Of a stretch of DNA of 64,000 bases, positions 19,706 through 31,413 are shown piece after piece. The DNA is from Seminavis robusta. Taxonomy: Eukaryota > Bacillariophyta > Bacillariophyceae > Naviculales > Naviculaceae. Every line of letters starts with the position of its first letter. Positions within the stretch are counted from its first letter, which is position 1. Location: contig CAICTM010000269.1 in NCBI GenBank assembly GCA_903772945.1, forward strand, positions 18,592 through 82,591, read 5' to 3'. The position numbers and the translations under genes were made by a program. Under the pieces are notes generated by a model that saw only the letters and a list, made by a program, of their open reading frames with translations, had not been told where the DNA came from and made no database searches.

Positions 19706-22093
19706 CTTCGTCTTGTCTTGTCTTGTATTGTATTGTACTAGTACTAGTACTCGTCTCGTATTGTTGATCGTCGAACCTTCAAGATTGTGACAACAAAACT
19801 AAACGTTGCTCCTTTCGAAGATCAACAATTAACAACCTTTCCTTTCTTCTTTGTTTTGTTTGAATAAGCTGGCAATTGCCACCGTTGCTCCTCCACAGTT
19901 TACCGTTCCCCTCGTTTGAACTGGCAATTGTAACGTCTTGCTACTCCTTAGCAAGATATTCTTCAACATTCACAAACAAGCATTGCAGAGAATGCCGAGG
20001 AGTGAAACTCAGTCGTGCAAAACGCCAGCGGAGGTGCAGCCGTTTGTTTTTTCTTTGTAAACGACACCTTTTCCCGTTCCTTCCGTTTGCCCTGCATCCC
20101 GTCCTCCGTCTCTTACCGAGCGATACTCTAGTAGTAGCTACTGTAGCTACCGGTACTGTAGCTATGCATAGTGATGTTGACGCACGTTGCGTTGATGGAA
20201 TCAATCTTCAATTCTCGTATACGCTACGTACCGGTACCGGTATGCTACGGTACTGGTAGTTGACTAACGGAAAGTTTGTAAGTTTGTAATAATGCCTATG
20301 CAGTACCATTGTACCAAAGGGATCGAGAACAGCAACGGCTAGCTACTAGTACTAGTCGTCAAGATCAACCTGATGGATCTTTTCTGGGTTGGTCCGGTCA
20401 TGCCCTTTCTGTTACGGTACCGGTAGGCTTGGCGCTGTTGGGCTCCGCGTGCCCCATTTAGCGTTACCTGTCGAATACCGGGTGCACCCAGCCAGATGAA
20501 TGAATTGAATCGAGTGCATGGTACAAAACGAATGTATGTATCCTCTAGCTATCCTCTACTAGCTAGTCTAGTCTAGCTACAGCTGGCGCTCAAAAGAAAT
20601 CATGACCGCAACCATAGAGCAAGGGCATCAGATGAGACTATGCAGGCACCACCGTTACGTGTTACGTGGCAGCAACGACGGCCAACATTCCAGCCAACGT
20701 ACCGACCGGTACCAGTACCGGTATTGGGCGGGATGAATGATCAATCCAATCAGAATGAATCGAATGATCCAAACAAATGCATCCTAGCTAGAGTGGGTTG
20801 CTCGTTTGAACCACAAAGTAGTCTTGAAAGAGCGCACACGAAGAACGTACAGCAGGCAACGGCATCAGATGACTCGACTCAAGTATTTGGAGAGCAACGA
20901 CAAAAAATCCCACTACTAGTACCGGTATTGGCGCCGTACTACCGTGCATGCATGTACGTTCTTGCCATGTTGGCAACATGTTCACCTCACTCACCGTTCT
21001 CTCAATCGGCAGCCCCCTGGCAGGCTGCCATCGCCATCATCGAGACTTCGGGACGACGATACAGAAACAGAAGGCGGCAAACTCACTAATGGTAAAGTTC
21101 TCCCCCGACTTCATTGTCGGCCATGCCGAAGCGACTTCGTCATGGCTTCGTTCCATCATCTTTGATGCACGCCGGGGATGGAAGAGCTCGAAAAGTAAGT
21201 TTTAGTGTATTCAAATAAACTACATTACAGTACCCAATTTTTCCTTTGGCAGCATCTACTATTATTAATAGTATTAGGTTAGCTAGCTGTCCCGATGGGA
21301 GAGAAGCCAAGCGGAGGGGGCGTAAGCGAGGGATTCATGATCGATGTAGTGATTTGGATCTTGGTTTGGTTTGGCGATCGCGTACTACCAGTAGTAGCTC
21401 ATCTTTCGAGTGTTGAGGATCAATGTTGAGGTATCGTAATGTGCATGCCACCAAAATTACAGTCGCCGGGTTTCGCAGGTCCTCTCTGTACGGCATCCCT
21501 CCATGAGATCGTATTGAATGATTCAATCAGCATCATCGTAGAACGCGAACGGTCATTTGGACATGGTCTTTCGCTCCGCTGTCTCCTCCAGTCTTCCTGG
21601 TCGTTGGATAGTGCCGACTTTTCTCCCAGACTGAAGATTCCTACCGGTACAGTATGATGTGAAGTCACGTTCTCATCCGTAAGGAAGAGTGCACGAGCGG
21701 CCATTGCTCCGAAATGGGCAATGTGACTTTGAGCGTCCAATTAATTAAATGTGTCGTAGCGCATGAAACTAACACAATAGAGACTTGGAAAGGTCGTACT
21801 ACAGTAACCTTGGTTCCTTCCTGATTTTGCTCCTCGAGACCGACAACGATTAATCGAACGCCTTGGCACAGCAACCCACCAGCTTCCCGAACCGCTTCGA
21901 AATCCACCAACCTCCAACCCAATCTAGTTTCTTGCGGAGCAAAACGTCGCAGGAAATGGACATCCGTCGTCTACCGGTAGGGTTGTAAGGTGCCAGCAGC
22001 ACAATTTGTCACACTGTACCGGCACGTTACAGTGTGTTCATTTATCCACTCTCCACAAAAGAATGTTGGTGTGGGTTGGGTCGATCGGTCAGG
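19706..22093. other. 2.4-kb intergenic region without a supported gene
   Basis: Open frames here (for example 20640-21089) have no domain content and look like chance. The DNA carries ACCGGT/GTAC palindrome clusters (20100-20250, 20395-20420, 20700-20725) and the words ACTAGTACTAGTACT just upstream of the gene starting at 19705. Confidence 0.4.
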
Positions 22094-23146
22094 TCAGTTC
22101 GCGTCTTCGTCTTCTTCATCTTCTTCTTGCCAGTGTCGTGTGACTTCCTCGTGAGCTTCTGTGGCGGTGTGTAGACCAAACCTCAAGTTGAGGCTCTCCC
22201 TTTGATGCTTATGATTGTCGTCGACGTCGACGTCGACGTCAGCAATAACGGCATGTAGGCACATATTTCGTGCATTTCCCGCCAGGAGATAGCATTCTCC
22301 TTGTTTCAATTGGAATTTCCAGGCAGGTTGTGTTCCCGTGAGTGTGTCTTCCTTGCCACCAATGATGAGGATGGTTGCAGATTGTTTGATGGCGACAGTG
22401 AGAATAACTTTTCCAAATCCTTCATGTAAGGGCCAATCCAAGTGCGCGGCTAGATGACGAGCCCCATTGTGTAGATTTGGTTGGTAGGCAATGAGTTGTT
22501 CAAGTGACAGGTGTTTGGGTGTCCTGTTGTCAGTGCATGTATCATGGATAAAGCCAATCAGTTGTCGAGCTGCTGACTTTGCGATTTGTAGGTATTTTCC
22601 CTTGAGTATGCAGGTAGCATTTTGATTGGCTTGTTGATCAATTTGAGCTTGTTTTCCATTCTTTTCTTGTGCATGTAGTCGAATATCTGACTGCTGGAGT
22701 CTGCGAAATGCTTGTGGACCTAGAAATCCAAATCCACGTAGACGTGAGGAGTCCTGTCCAACTCCTGCCCACGGCACCATCTTGGAGACCCCAATCTGGG
22801 ATTGAATGTGATCATGAATGGACTCCAAAGATGAGAGCAGCTCACTGGGCAAACGGCCAGTCTTCATCAGGCCTTGAAGAGGACCTTCACATGGAATATT
22901 GGTACTGGTACTGGTCCTGGTACTGCTAGTTGTGTCGGCAACGGCAATGTTGCCCCGAAAATTGAGCTCTGTGGCTTCTGCTGCAATTTCCAGCAAATCC
23001 TGCAAGTCTTGCTCTTCTGCTTCCTGCAAGTCTTGCTCTTTCTTACTACTAGTAGTACTGTTCTTTAGATTCTCATGCTCAGCCGCAGCCACATTGCCAT
23101 CACCCTCAAGACCCGTTTCTTGGTCTTTGTGCCCTTGCTTACACAA
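22094..23146 (-). CDS. AlkB-like 2-oxoglutarate/Fe(II) oxygenase
   Basis: The open frame spans 350 residues but begins at TTG, so its 5' end is incomplete. The first in-frame ATG is at 22867 (MKTGRLPSELL, 257 residues). An upstream ATG at 23222 opens another frame through an (ACTAGT)n repeat and could be joined by a GTAAGC intron beginning at 23142, but no strong acceptor was found. The C-terminal half shows the dioxygenase core: YQPNLHNGARHLAAHLDWPL gives the HxD pair (positions 235/237 of the open frame), GECYLLAGNARNMCLHAVI gives the distal His (298), and RESLNLRFG gives the 2OG-binding Arg (316 or 322). The spacing is that of AlkB-type enzymes, which remove alkyl groups oxidatively from nucleic acids or proteins. 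Substrate cannot be told. An acidic C-terminal tail (EEDEEDEDAN) is unusual. Confidence 0.7.
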   Translation of the reverse strand: MCKQGHKDQETGLEGDGNVAAAEHENLKNSTTSSKKEQDLQEAEEQDLQDLLEIAAEATELNFRGNIAVADTTSSTRTSTSTNIPCEGPLQGLMKTGRLPSELLSSLESIHDHIQSQIGVSKMVPWAGVGQDSSRLRGFGFLGPQAFRRLQQSDIRLHAQEKNGKQAQIDQQANQNATCILKGKYLQIAKSAARQLIGFIHDTCTDNRTPKHLSLEQLIAYQPNLHNGARHLAAHLDWPLHEGFGKVILTVAIKQSATILIIGGKEDTLTGTQPAWKFQLKQGECYLLAGNARNMCLHAVIADVDVDVDDNHKHQRESLNLRFGLHTATEAHEEVTRHWQEEDEEDEDAN

Positions 23147-23152
23147 CTCACT

Positions 23153-23210
23153 GTACTAGTACTAGTACTAGTACTAGTACTAGTACTAGTATTAATACTA
23201 GTCTCCATAT
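23153..23210. repeat. (CTAGTA)n hexanucleotide microsatellite
   Basis: About eight hexamer units, ending in TATTAATACTAG. It lies in the 5' region of the AlkB-like gene and would encode Thr-Ser repeats if translated from the ATG at 23222. Confidence 0.85.
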
Positions 23211-23222
23211 CACTGCATGACA

Positions 23223-23915
23223 TGGTCCCACAACTATAACCACTGCAGACAAACCTATCACCATATGCATGTGCCCATGCACACAACAGCGCTGGCTGAA
23301 TGCTCTCGCGAGTGATCGAGTGATGGTTGGAAATGAGAAAGACACAAAAAATAATGAGGAACCGATCCCAAACGACCCACGCGGACACCCAGAAACAGGC
23401 AAGAATGTCCTGTCCTCTTTGGTGGTTGTACAGTATTAATAACTCATTTTATTTAGCCAAGTCTTTAAAGTCTGGTTCTCCGAAATCGGTTTATGAGAAA
23501 ACGGTACTCAAAGCCATAAGTTTGATAGAGTGCACTTCGCACAACGCACGACGTACCAGCCACCAGCCCTTCAACTACTGTACCAGGTACTAGCTAGACT
23601 ATTAAAAAAATACCGGTACGTGTATCTTTTTTCGCCACTGTTGAACGTGGACACGGACTGGGCCCGGCCCGGAAGCTGTAAGTGACATGACCAGTCAAAA
23701 TTTCTCACCTGGACTGATTCGAGTCACTCACGATCTCACGACGGTCCAAGGGCGGCCCTTCGCTTACTAGCTAGTGGTACTAGTACCGGTATCAGGACGA
23801 GCCTTCTCTCCACTATTACCGGTACCCGGCACAACTCATAACTCATCACAATAGCTAGTCTATATCACAATCAAGAATCCAAGCTGTGCCACAGGCAAAC
23901 CAATCGATATCCTCC
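23223..23915. other. intergenic region between divergent genes
   Basis: No gene seen; contains ACTAGTACCGGT and TACCGGTACC words near 23775-23825. Probably the shared upstream region of the AlkB-like and GPCR-like genes. Confidence 0.35.
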
Positions 23916-26162
23916 ATGATGTTTGCAGTGGGTAGAACGCTTGACGGCAGCTTTGAGGAGGGACTTGTCCAACTTCCTCTGTTCTTGGGCCATGCCAATG
24001 AATCCAATGATACCATTGACAGCGCAGGTAATGATGCCAGCACTGATACTGATACTGATACTGATACTGGTAGTTGGAACGATGAAGAGCTCGTATTGGC
24101 TCCGTTACACCACATGCTAGTCCGCTACAGCGAACTCAATGAAAACTCAACACGATATGATCGACTTGTGGCAGCGCCTTCCGATGGAGCCATGCAGATC
24201 ATGTGGATGGGATGGACTGTCATCACTGCCATCTGCAGCCTCATTATACTCGTCATATTTGCTGGTCTATTGTCATCCAAAGCAAGAAACAAACCATTCA
24301 ACGTATACCTGCTCTTCCTTATGCTTCCAGATATCATACTCAGTGCACTCTGCTGTGTCACTTGTCTACAAAACTACATACTAAAACACTTCTCCTCCTT
24401 GCCCATGTGCCACTTCCAAGCTTTCTACTGCATATTTGCTGTTGCATCCAACGCATGGCTAAGTGCTGTCGTATGCAAACAACTACATACCATGCTCATT
24501 TCGGCACACCAGCCACTTCAGACGATACAAACCACCCACCACCAAACAAGTATTTTCACATGCTGCCATGGCATACCTCTTATCTGCATTTGTGGCTTCT
24601 TGGACTCTCGGGGAACTCATACTGGGAACACAAAACAGTCAATGGTGGCCACACAAGACACTACTCGTGGGAGGCGTAGAGTGCCTACCCATGGACTTTG
24701 GACTGGCAAGCACTCTCTTCTTCTACTTGGTTTTCTTCCCACTACTCATGGGCATACCGCTTCTATACACCTTGTACCTACTCTACGACATTATCCGAAA
24801 CAACCGATTGCCCCCAAAGGGAAACCGTCGACATCTAACCGTCTACTTTTTCAGACTGATGCTGGTATTCGTTGTCATGTGGTACGTCGCAACTTACATG
24901 TTTGTATACTCACATTGCATCTTGTACCGTACCGGTATGTATTGCTACTAGTATGCTTCAACTCCTCACGGAACCACTTGTTGCTTTGACCACTATTCAT
25001 TGTGCCTTAACAGGACTCCTGGACTGATATTCTTGTTTGTCTCTGGTCAATGGCTGAGTCCGTGGGTCAAGTGGGTTGGAGGCTCATGGTGAGAAATTAT
25101 TGATTGATTCAATCATTCATTCAATCATCGTCATTGCAAAGACAGATAGACGATCACGAGCAACTACTAACCTAAGTGTTCTTCTTGCTTCTTCCCCACC
25201 AAAGGTGCCATCTTCAGGGTGCTGTTTCAGCCATTGCCAGTTTGTGGAAGCCGGACATCTATGCTGCCGTCAAAGACTTTTGCACCTGCAAGGTGTGGCG
25301 AAACTGCAGATGCTGTCGCCGGTTTTTGCCATTGCCTGCACCCGAGCTAGATTTGGAGAAACTGCAGCAGTACCGCACTACTGGTACTAAACGAAGCAAT
25401 CGCACTAGCATTGATTCATCCGGTGGTGGCAGTGGTCGCAGGTGGCGAAGACCCTCTTGGAATAGTTCCCTTTCGTGGGGGAATCTGTCCCTTTTGGGCG
25501 GCTTTGGGCGATCCACCACAACGTTTTCGCATACATGCACAAATACATGTACAGACGATCAACGAAGCTTCAACAACTTTGGTAGCTCATTGAACCTTCC
25601 GTTTGGAAACGACGACGACGATGACAGCAGCAGCAGCAGCAGTAGCCGCAGCGGCGATTCGGCGTCTGCCCATTTGGAAGACGAATACAACGTCTCCAGC
25701 AATACGCGCACCATCGGAAGGAACTTACAGAGTCTTGTTGGCAACGAGGATGAAGAAGGAGAAGAAGAAAAAGAGGAGGAGTTGAGCTTCAGCGACGACG
25801 CGTTTGAAGAGTTTGCCGCCAGAGAACTTGCCCCTGAGGAGGTGGAAGAGTCCATTACATGTATAATGATTGACCTTGACGACGACAGTGATGGCGATGA
25901 CGACGATGAAGAAGATGTCGGTACATGTACTGATGATGCATCTGCAGCCTGTGACATAGAAATGTCGGTGTTCCAACCGGATGCTGTGGAAGACTTGGAT
26001 AAAGAGGAGGAGGAGGAGGACGACGACGAATCGGCCTCCTTCATGATTGATGCTGGCAGCCGCAGCAGTCATGGTCTCCCCAACTTTTCCTGGCACGAGA
26101 ATGCAGAACGGCGCATGGCAAGTCTCGAGCGTGGCAATCGACGACACTCCATGACTTCTTAG
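23916..26162 (+). CDS. GPCR-like seven-helix receptor with a frame break
   Basis: The ATG at 23916 follows only a GTG in frame. The N-terminus (about 80 residues) is acidic with a DTDTDTD run. Helices 1-3 follow: WMGWTVITAICSLIILVIFA, VYLLFLMLPDIILSALCCV, CHFQAFYCIFAVASNAWLSA. Near 24490-24530 the frame must change by one base: upstream reads VVCKQLHTMLISAH, downstream FRRYKPPTTKQVFSHAAMAY with helices 4-6 (AYLLSAFVASWTLGEL, LASTLFFYLVFFPLLMGIPL, FFRLMLVFVVMWYVATYMFV). No intron fits the break. Exon 2 (25014-25088, GLIFLFVSGQWLSPWVKW) and exon 3 (25205-26162, HLQGAVSAIASLWKPDIY) complete helix 7; the 25089-25204 intron is clean, but the exon 1 donor is either 24924 (phase fits, weak site) or 24935 (good site, phase does not fit). 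A Cys-rich tail (CTCKVWRNCRCC) and a long acidic C-terminus follow. Ligand unknown. It may be a damaged gene or a sequence error. Confidence 0.7.
25089..25204 (+). other. intron of the GPCR-like gene
   Basis: GTGAGA donor within a Trp codon (phase 2) and CACCAAAG acceptor. Removing it joins KWVGGSW to CHLQGAV in one frame. Confidence 0.8.
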
Positions 26163-27377
26163 CACGCACCTTGACTTCTTGTTCGAGGAGCTAGCTATTG
26201 GTAGCTAGCTACGGCTGTCCTTCTCTGCATCGCCAACCTCACTTTCCTCGGAGCAATTTCCTGTCTAAACTGGCGTGGCGATTGACACTTCTTGTTTGAA
26301 GAGCATTCTCGGCAAAGGTGGACGCGATCACCAGCTCCAACATGCAACATCCCTAGCTAGCTTCGGAGCACTGATGTCTGGCTGCTCCGTAGCTAGATAT
26401 GGCAATTGGCCACTCATTGTCACTGATAACTTGGTTGATACTAGTCTAGATTGCTGTCTGATTGTCGCTTGACCAGTATTCTGTGGAGGAGCATCTTCAG
26501 AGTGGTATCTTTCAGGGAGCCTGGCAAGCCAAAGGATGGCCCTGCTACACAGGAAGCAGCTTCTTGTTCGCCTAAGCAAGATAGGAAGCAGTCCAGCCCT
26601 GACGTCTCAATCCACCGCCCACCTCCAACCCCACACTGGTACTTTGGTTGCAACATGCCATGAGCTCTCCTGACCCATCCAGTCATCCTCTGCCTCGCTC
26701 CCCAAGAGGGGGTCCGTATGGGAACTTCCTGTTGTTTGGTATGCTGGTCACACTGAGCCTCTATGTGGCCTACTCTTGTGGCTATCCTCTGGAGCTCTCT
26801 CCTCATTACCACAGATACTGGGTGTCTAGCTAGCTAGATGGTTGACTTACTGTTCCCCGTCACGGCTCGCTGCTTTTTCTCAATTGAAAGGGATAGCGGT
26901 GCCACGACGAACGATCAATCACTATCTACGGTTGCTTTCTAATCGACAGTACGATGTACGTGTACCGGTATGAGCTCGGAGTATTGATCCTCCACATCAT
27001 GGTCAGAACCCTACATTATGCATACTAGCTAGTAGTTCATAGCTAGCTAGCTAGCGTGCTTTGCGTGACAACCTGACTCACGTCTTGTGTTGCGGGAGCG
27101 CTAGTACAGTACTGTACGATACGCGGGCGGTGTAAAGGGTGCTCTAATTGGGTTAGGGATACTTTTGACACAACACCATTGGCACAAAACTTGGGGCAGT
27201 CGGCTTCACATGTATGCATCGAACAGATCGGAACAAGTACCAGTAGTGTACATGTAGGATGAGGATCCATTACTTCTCGTCGTCCGTATCTTGTTACTAG
27301 AGCTAGTACTACAGGTAGTACTAGTGTGTTCACCATACCGGTACATGTAATTTTGACTGGAAGCACAAAAGTGAACA
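26163..27377. other. intergenic region without a recognisable gene
   Basis: Short open frames only. CTAGCTAG words (26190-26210, 26826-26840, 27025-27055) and a TACCGGTACATGTA palindrome at 27335-27350 lie upstream of the G8 gene. Confidence 0.4.
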
Positions 27378-30300
27378 ATGACGAGATCTGGAGGTGGCGT
27401 GTCCCCCGTAGCCTTTGCCCTGGTAAAGCTACTAATGTATTGCACAGGCACAGGCACAGGCACTGCATATAGTGCGCAGTTGTTGTTTGTGTTGTTTAGT
27501 GTTGCCGTTGCCGTTGGTGGTGTGAATGGTGACAGACGACTTCAGATTTCAGAGCATTCAGAGTGTCCAATTCCGTGTTGCAGTATGCACCTACTCCAGT
27601 GTTTCAGCGATCCTTGCTGCAATCGAAGCGTTTTCTCGTGTTTTACCTGGACTTGTCCTGATGACAATGACAAAGGCAATGACAAAGGCAATGGCAATGA
27701 CAATGAATATGGACAGAGAAATCCTGATTTAGGGTTGTTTGGTGCTGAAAGTACCTATCTTAAGTCTGAAGCAAAGAGCACTCCTCCCTTTATTAATAGT
27801 ATTAGAATTCCTGAAGGACCCTACATTGTGGCAGGAGTCAACAGCTCTGAACGAGTACTCATACCGGATACCAGCCCACCATTGCTTGCAGCAGACCCAT
27901 ACATGGACTTGTACAATTCAACACAATCACAATCACAATCACAAACCAATTGCCCACATGCTCAGCCTGATCTCAAGAGATGGCACGACCCAAACACATG
28001 GGGACAACTGGGCATCCCTCAGGCTGGACGATCCGTTACTATTCCTCAAAACACAAAAGTATGGATTGATCTCACCATTCCATACACTCTCAGGTTCATT
28101 ACTGTGCCTTCCACATCACAACTCATCATCGGACCCAATCCACAATATGATGCACGTACAGAATATACAGATGGAACAGGAATACACATTCAAGCACACG
28201 GAATACAAGTTTTTGGACATTTGATTGTGGGGGCCCAAACTTGCCCCTCGCTAACACCCGTCACCATCACCCTTCATGGAAACAGACCCGGGCATACCGT
28301 TGTACCCCCACCAGCCGAACACATCAAGGGAATCTCTGTCAAGGGAGGAACTCTCAGTCTACATGGAAAACGATACTACCACACATGGGCAAGGCTCGCA
28401 AAGACCGTAGAAATAGGAACCAACACAATACTTATACAGCAACCCGTAAACTGGGATACAGGAAGCAAAATCGTACTCGTCACCACCGCCATGAAAGACT
28501 CCAGAGAGTGGCATCAAAATGAAGTACTCACTGTCCACCAAGTATACAACAATCCAAATCAAATGCTGGGGGCACTAGTTATTGTCCAAGAAAACACACA
28601 ATACAGACACATTGCAAACTCGGCATATCAGGGAGAAGTGGCACTCTTGTCAAGAACAATCACTATTCAGGGAGCACCTCACGATTCCGAACCAACGGAC
28701 CCTGATCCACTCACTTGCCACAGCAATCACCACAATTGGTGGGGAAGTACTCACATGCCCTGCGCAAACAAAGAAATCACCGGATACGGGGGACATGTCA
28801 TGATCTGGCACGGTGGAAAGGCATTCGTTGACGGGGTACAACTATACAGAATGGGACAGACAAATGTCCTCGGAAGGTACCCCATGCACTTTCATTTACT
28901 TGGGGATCATTGCTCAACTTGCTACTTCAAGAGTAGCACCATCTGGCGCAGCTTCTATCGATGCATATCCATACATGCCACAAACCAAATCACCGTACAA
29001 GAAAATGTGGCATACGATGTCACTGGATATTGCTATTATCTAGAAGATGGAGTCGAACAGAATAATACTATTGCATACAACCTGGCAGCTCATGTACACA
29101 TCATTGGGGAACCTGCCTGGGGAACCGGACAAAAAATTGAACCAGTCGTCGAAAGAGACGATCTCATCTTGCCCGCCGATATCACAGCGTCTGGATTTTA
29201 TATTACCAACGTGCACAACCGAATCGTTGGCAACGCTGCAAGTGGGGTAAGTCCATGGAACAGATACATGCATGTTCAACCAAAGAAATCTATTGGATAG
29301 TATGCGATCTTTGACTGACAGTCAGTCAAATAGCAGACGTACGGGCAGGACAAGTCTCACATTTTTTGTCTTTCAAAGGGATGGGCTGGATTTGCTTTTC
29401 CAAATCTTCCGCAGGCACTGCAAACTCATCGGCAACTCAACTTTCGGCCTTCCATCGTCACATCGTTGGAAATTGATGGGAACACGGCGCATTCCACTGG
29501 GTGGTGGTGGGATCATGCCGGGGGATTCTACTTTGGAGGTGTTTTGTACTACAACAGCCAAGACAAGCTCGAATACAATGCCGGTCGAGATTGGAACTTT
29601 ACGGATCACGGCCGATGGCCTTGCAAAATCAACAGCTGCGAATTGTTGAGCGCATGTTACAAGTGCAACTATAATGATCAAGCTTGGAATCGGGTCTCAA
29701 ACAGCAAAGTTTTCCTGGTTCCTGGTGTCGCATACAATTCATGGCATGGACGCATGGAAGTGGAAGGAATCGAAGCACACGACGTTGGGTTGGCTCTGGA
29801 GTCTCTCTCCAACGGATTCTGGCTGAAAGATATGTTAGCTGTTTGCCGGACTGGTGAGCCAATCGCAATGCCCCCGGGAGCATCCATGACGAGAGTTCGA
29901 GGAGATGGATTCTTTTGGTACGATACCAATCAGGAGCACATCATAACAGACTCGACGTTCCGCAATTGTGGATACAGGAGCCTACAATACGACCAGTACG
30001 ATGCCTCGCCAGACAGAGGATGCAGCAACGATCCATACAGTGGATGCAGCAGCCAGTCATCCGTATTTGGATTTCGGGTGCACTCAGATCAACACACTCC
30101 CGAAGTGATGCAGGGAACCAAAAACATCACATTTGAAAATTGTGGACGCCGATTCTATCTTTTCAACTTCCTTGGAACGGATGCGCCCATCACAGTATCT
30201 GGCAGAGGCCAGGGATGGCTTGATGTTGATGGAAGCGCTGCCAATACAGGTTTTCCGACGTTAATTGGATCTGGATTCGGCGATGTCAAGGATTGGTGGG

Positions 30301-31259
30301 GAGTGGACGATGAAGGTACGTTTTTATGCCTACTGTACCGTACTCCCTTGCTTCTTGGTTTTGCTGAGTGTGTGCCCCCTTCCGCTGGTGCAGTCGTGTA
30401 CGATCCACAGGGTCCTCTGCGCTTTGTGCGACAACAGCGGGAACGGGGAATTGGCCATATCAGTCTCAGTTGGGCTGGGTTGATCCATGATCAGGTAGGA
30501 GACGAGCTTTGTGGTAACGGCAACGGCGCTTCATGCCCTCGAGTGGGAACTATCAGGCACATGGGACCCAAGTTCAGCCCCCATGCAGGGAACGCAGAGG
30601 CGATGGTGGTGACAGCAAATGCAGATATTGTCGGCCCTGTGGGTGGATTTGGATGGCTTCTCGAGTTGGATGAAGGGGCTCCCAAAACGCTGCGTGTGGA
30701 CATTCCAGAGATCATGCCGGATACACCGCTTCTGCTAAGTATTGCCTACCCCCTTGGAACCTCAGTTAACATCACTCAGCATGCAGCTAGATGGTGTCGT
30801 GCAAACAGCGAGTTCTCATGCTCCGAGCCATTTTCCTCTGTCGACTCGGTCGCAGAAGTCCGTAATGGTCTGGGCAATACGTATCATTTGGGCAGCGATG
30901 GTTTGCTTACTTTGAGAATCATTCAAGGTCCGCGCGACTTTGTGGGTCGTCCTGATTGGTTCCTTCCGTCGTACGACGACCCCGGACGAAATGGCGGATT
31001 CGCCTGGGCCCGGTTCGAACGCGGAGGGGTGATTTTGCCCTTGGTTCAAACTGGCCCTCACCTGCTCATCGAAGCAGACTGCGAAGTTGGGGAGACTAGA
31101 AGTGCGTATTGTCGGGATTACCCGTCTCGATTGGACCCTGACGTGTGCCCCACAGGTTACAATCAAACTGCTTTTGATGCTTGCTGTCGCACGAGTGATG
31201 GCCGTAGCGGCACTGAGTGTGTTTATGCGTCGGGGCCATCAGAGGAGGAGGAACCGTAG
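27378..31259 (+). CDS. secreted G8-domain / right-handed beta-helix protein (CEMIP/PKHD1L1-like)
   Basis: Three exons, 27378-29246, 29379-30315 and 30394-31259, splice in phases 0 and 1 and give about 1223 residues. The N-terminus has a hydrophobic segment (AQLLFVLFSVAVAVGGVNG, about 34-52), probably a signal peptide or anchor. A Cys-rich stretch and a (DN/GN)n linker follow. From about residue 190, WHDPNTWGQLGIPQAGRSVT and IPQNTKVWIDL begin a G8 domain, named for its conserved glycines and found in CEMIP/KIAA1199, TMEM2, PKHD1L1 and many protists. The region after it has PbH1-type beta-helix features: GYGGHVMIWHGGKAFVDGVQ, GRYPMHFHLLGDH, then repeated N.(A)(Y/V) ladder strands. The YPMHFH motif is typical of this group. 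In animals some members depolymerise hyaluronan; no such role can be inferred here. The C-terminus is probably an extracellular domain with several cysteines. Confidence 0.85.
29247..29378 (+). other. intron 1 of the G8 gene
   Basis: GTAAGT donor, TTTTTTGTCTTTCAAAG acceptor, 132 nt, phase 0. It contains stop codons, so retention would truncate the protein. The join reads AASG then GWAGFAFPNLPQ. Confidence 0.85.
30316..30393 (+). other. intron 2 of the G8 gene (stop-free, multiple of three)
   Basis: GTACGT donor and GCTGGTGCAG acceptor, 78 nt, phase 1. The exon join reads DDE then VVYDPQGPLRFV. Retention would insert 26 residues without a frame change. Confidence 0.75.
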
Positions 31260-31413
31260 ACGCGGCTGTGTATCAGTCACGAATGTGAATCAATCAACAG
31301 CACAAAGACACCACACAAAACGCAAAACACAACTAGCTAGCTAGCTAGTACAGTATGTGGCCGACAGTCGCATGAACTGAAGACTTGGTGGATTGTGTTC
31401 TGCTACCAGGTAC

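Noticed and set aside
26441-26812. 123-codon minus-strand frame
   Set aside because: No recognisable motif; opposite-strand frames of equal length overlap it.
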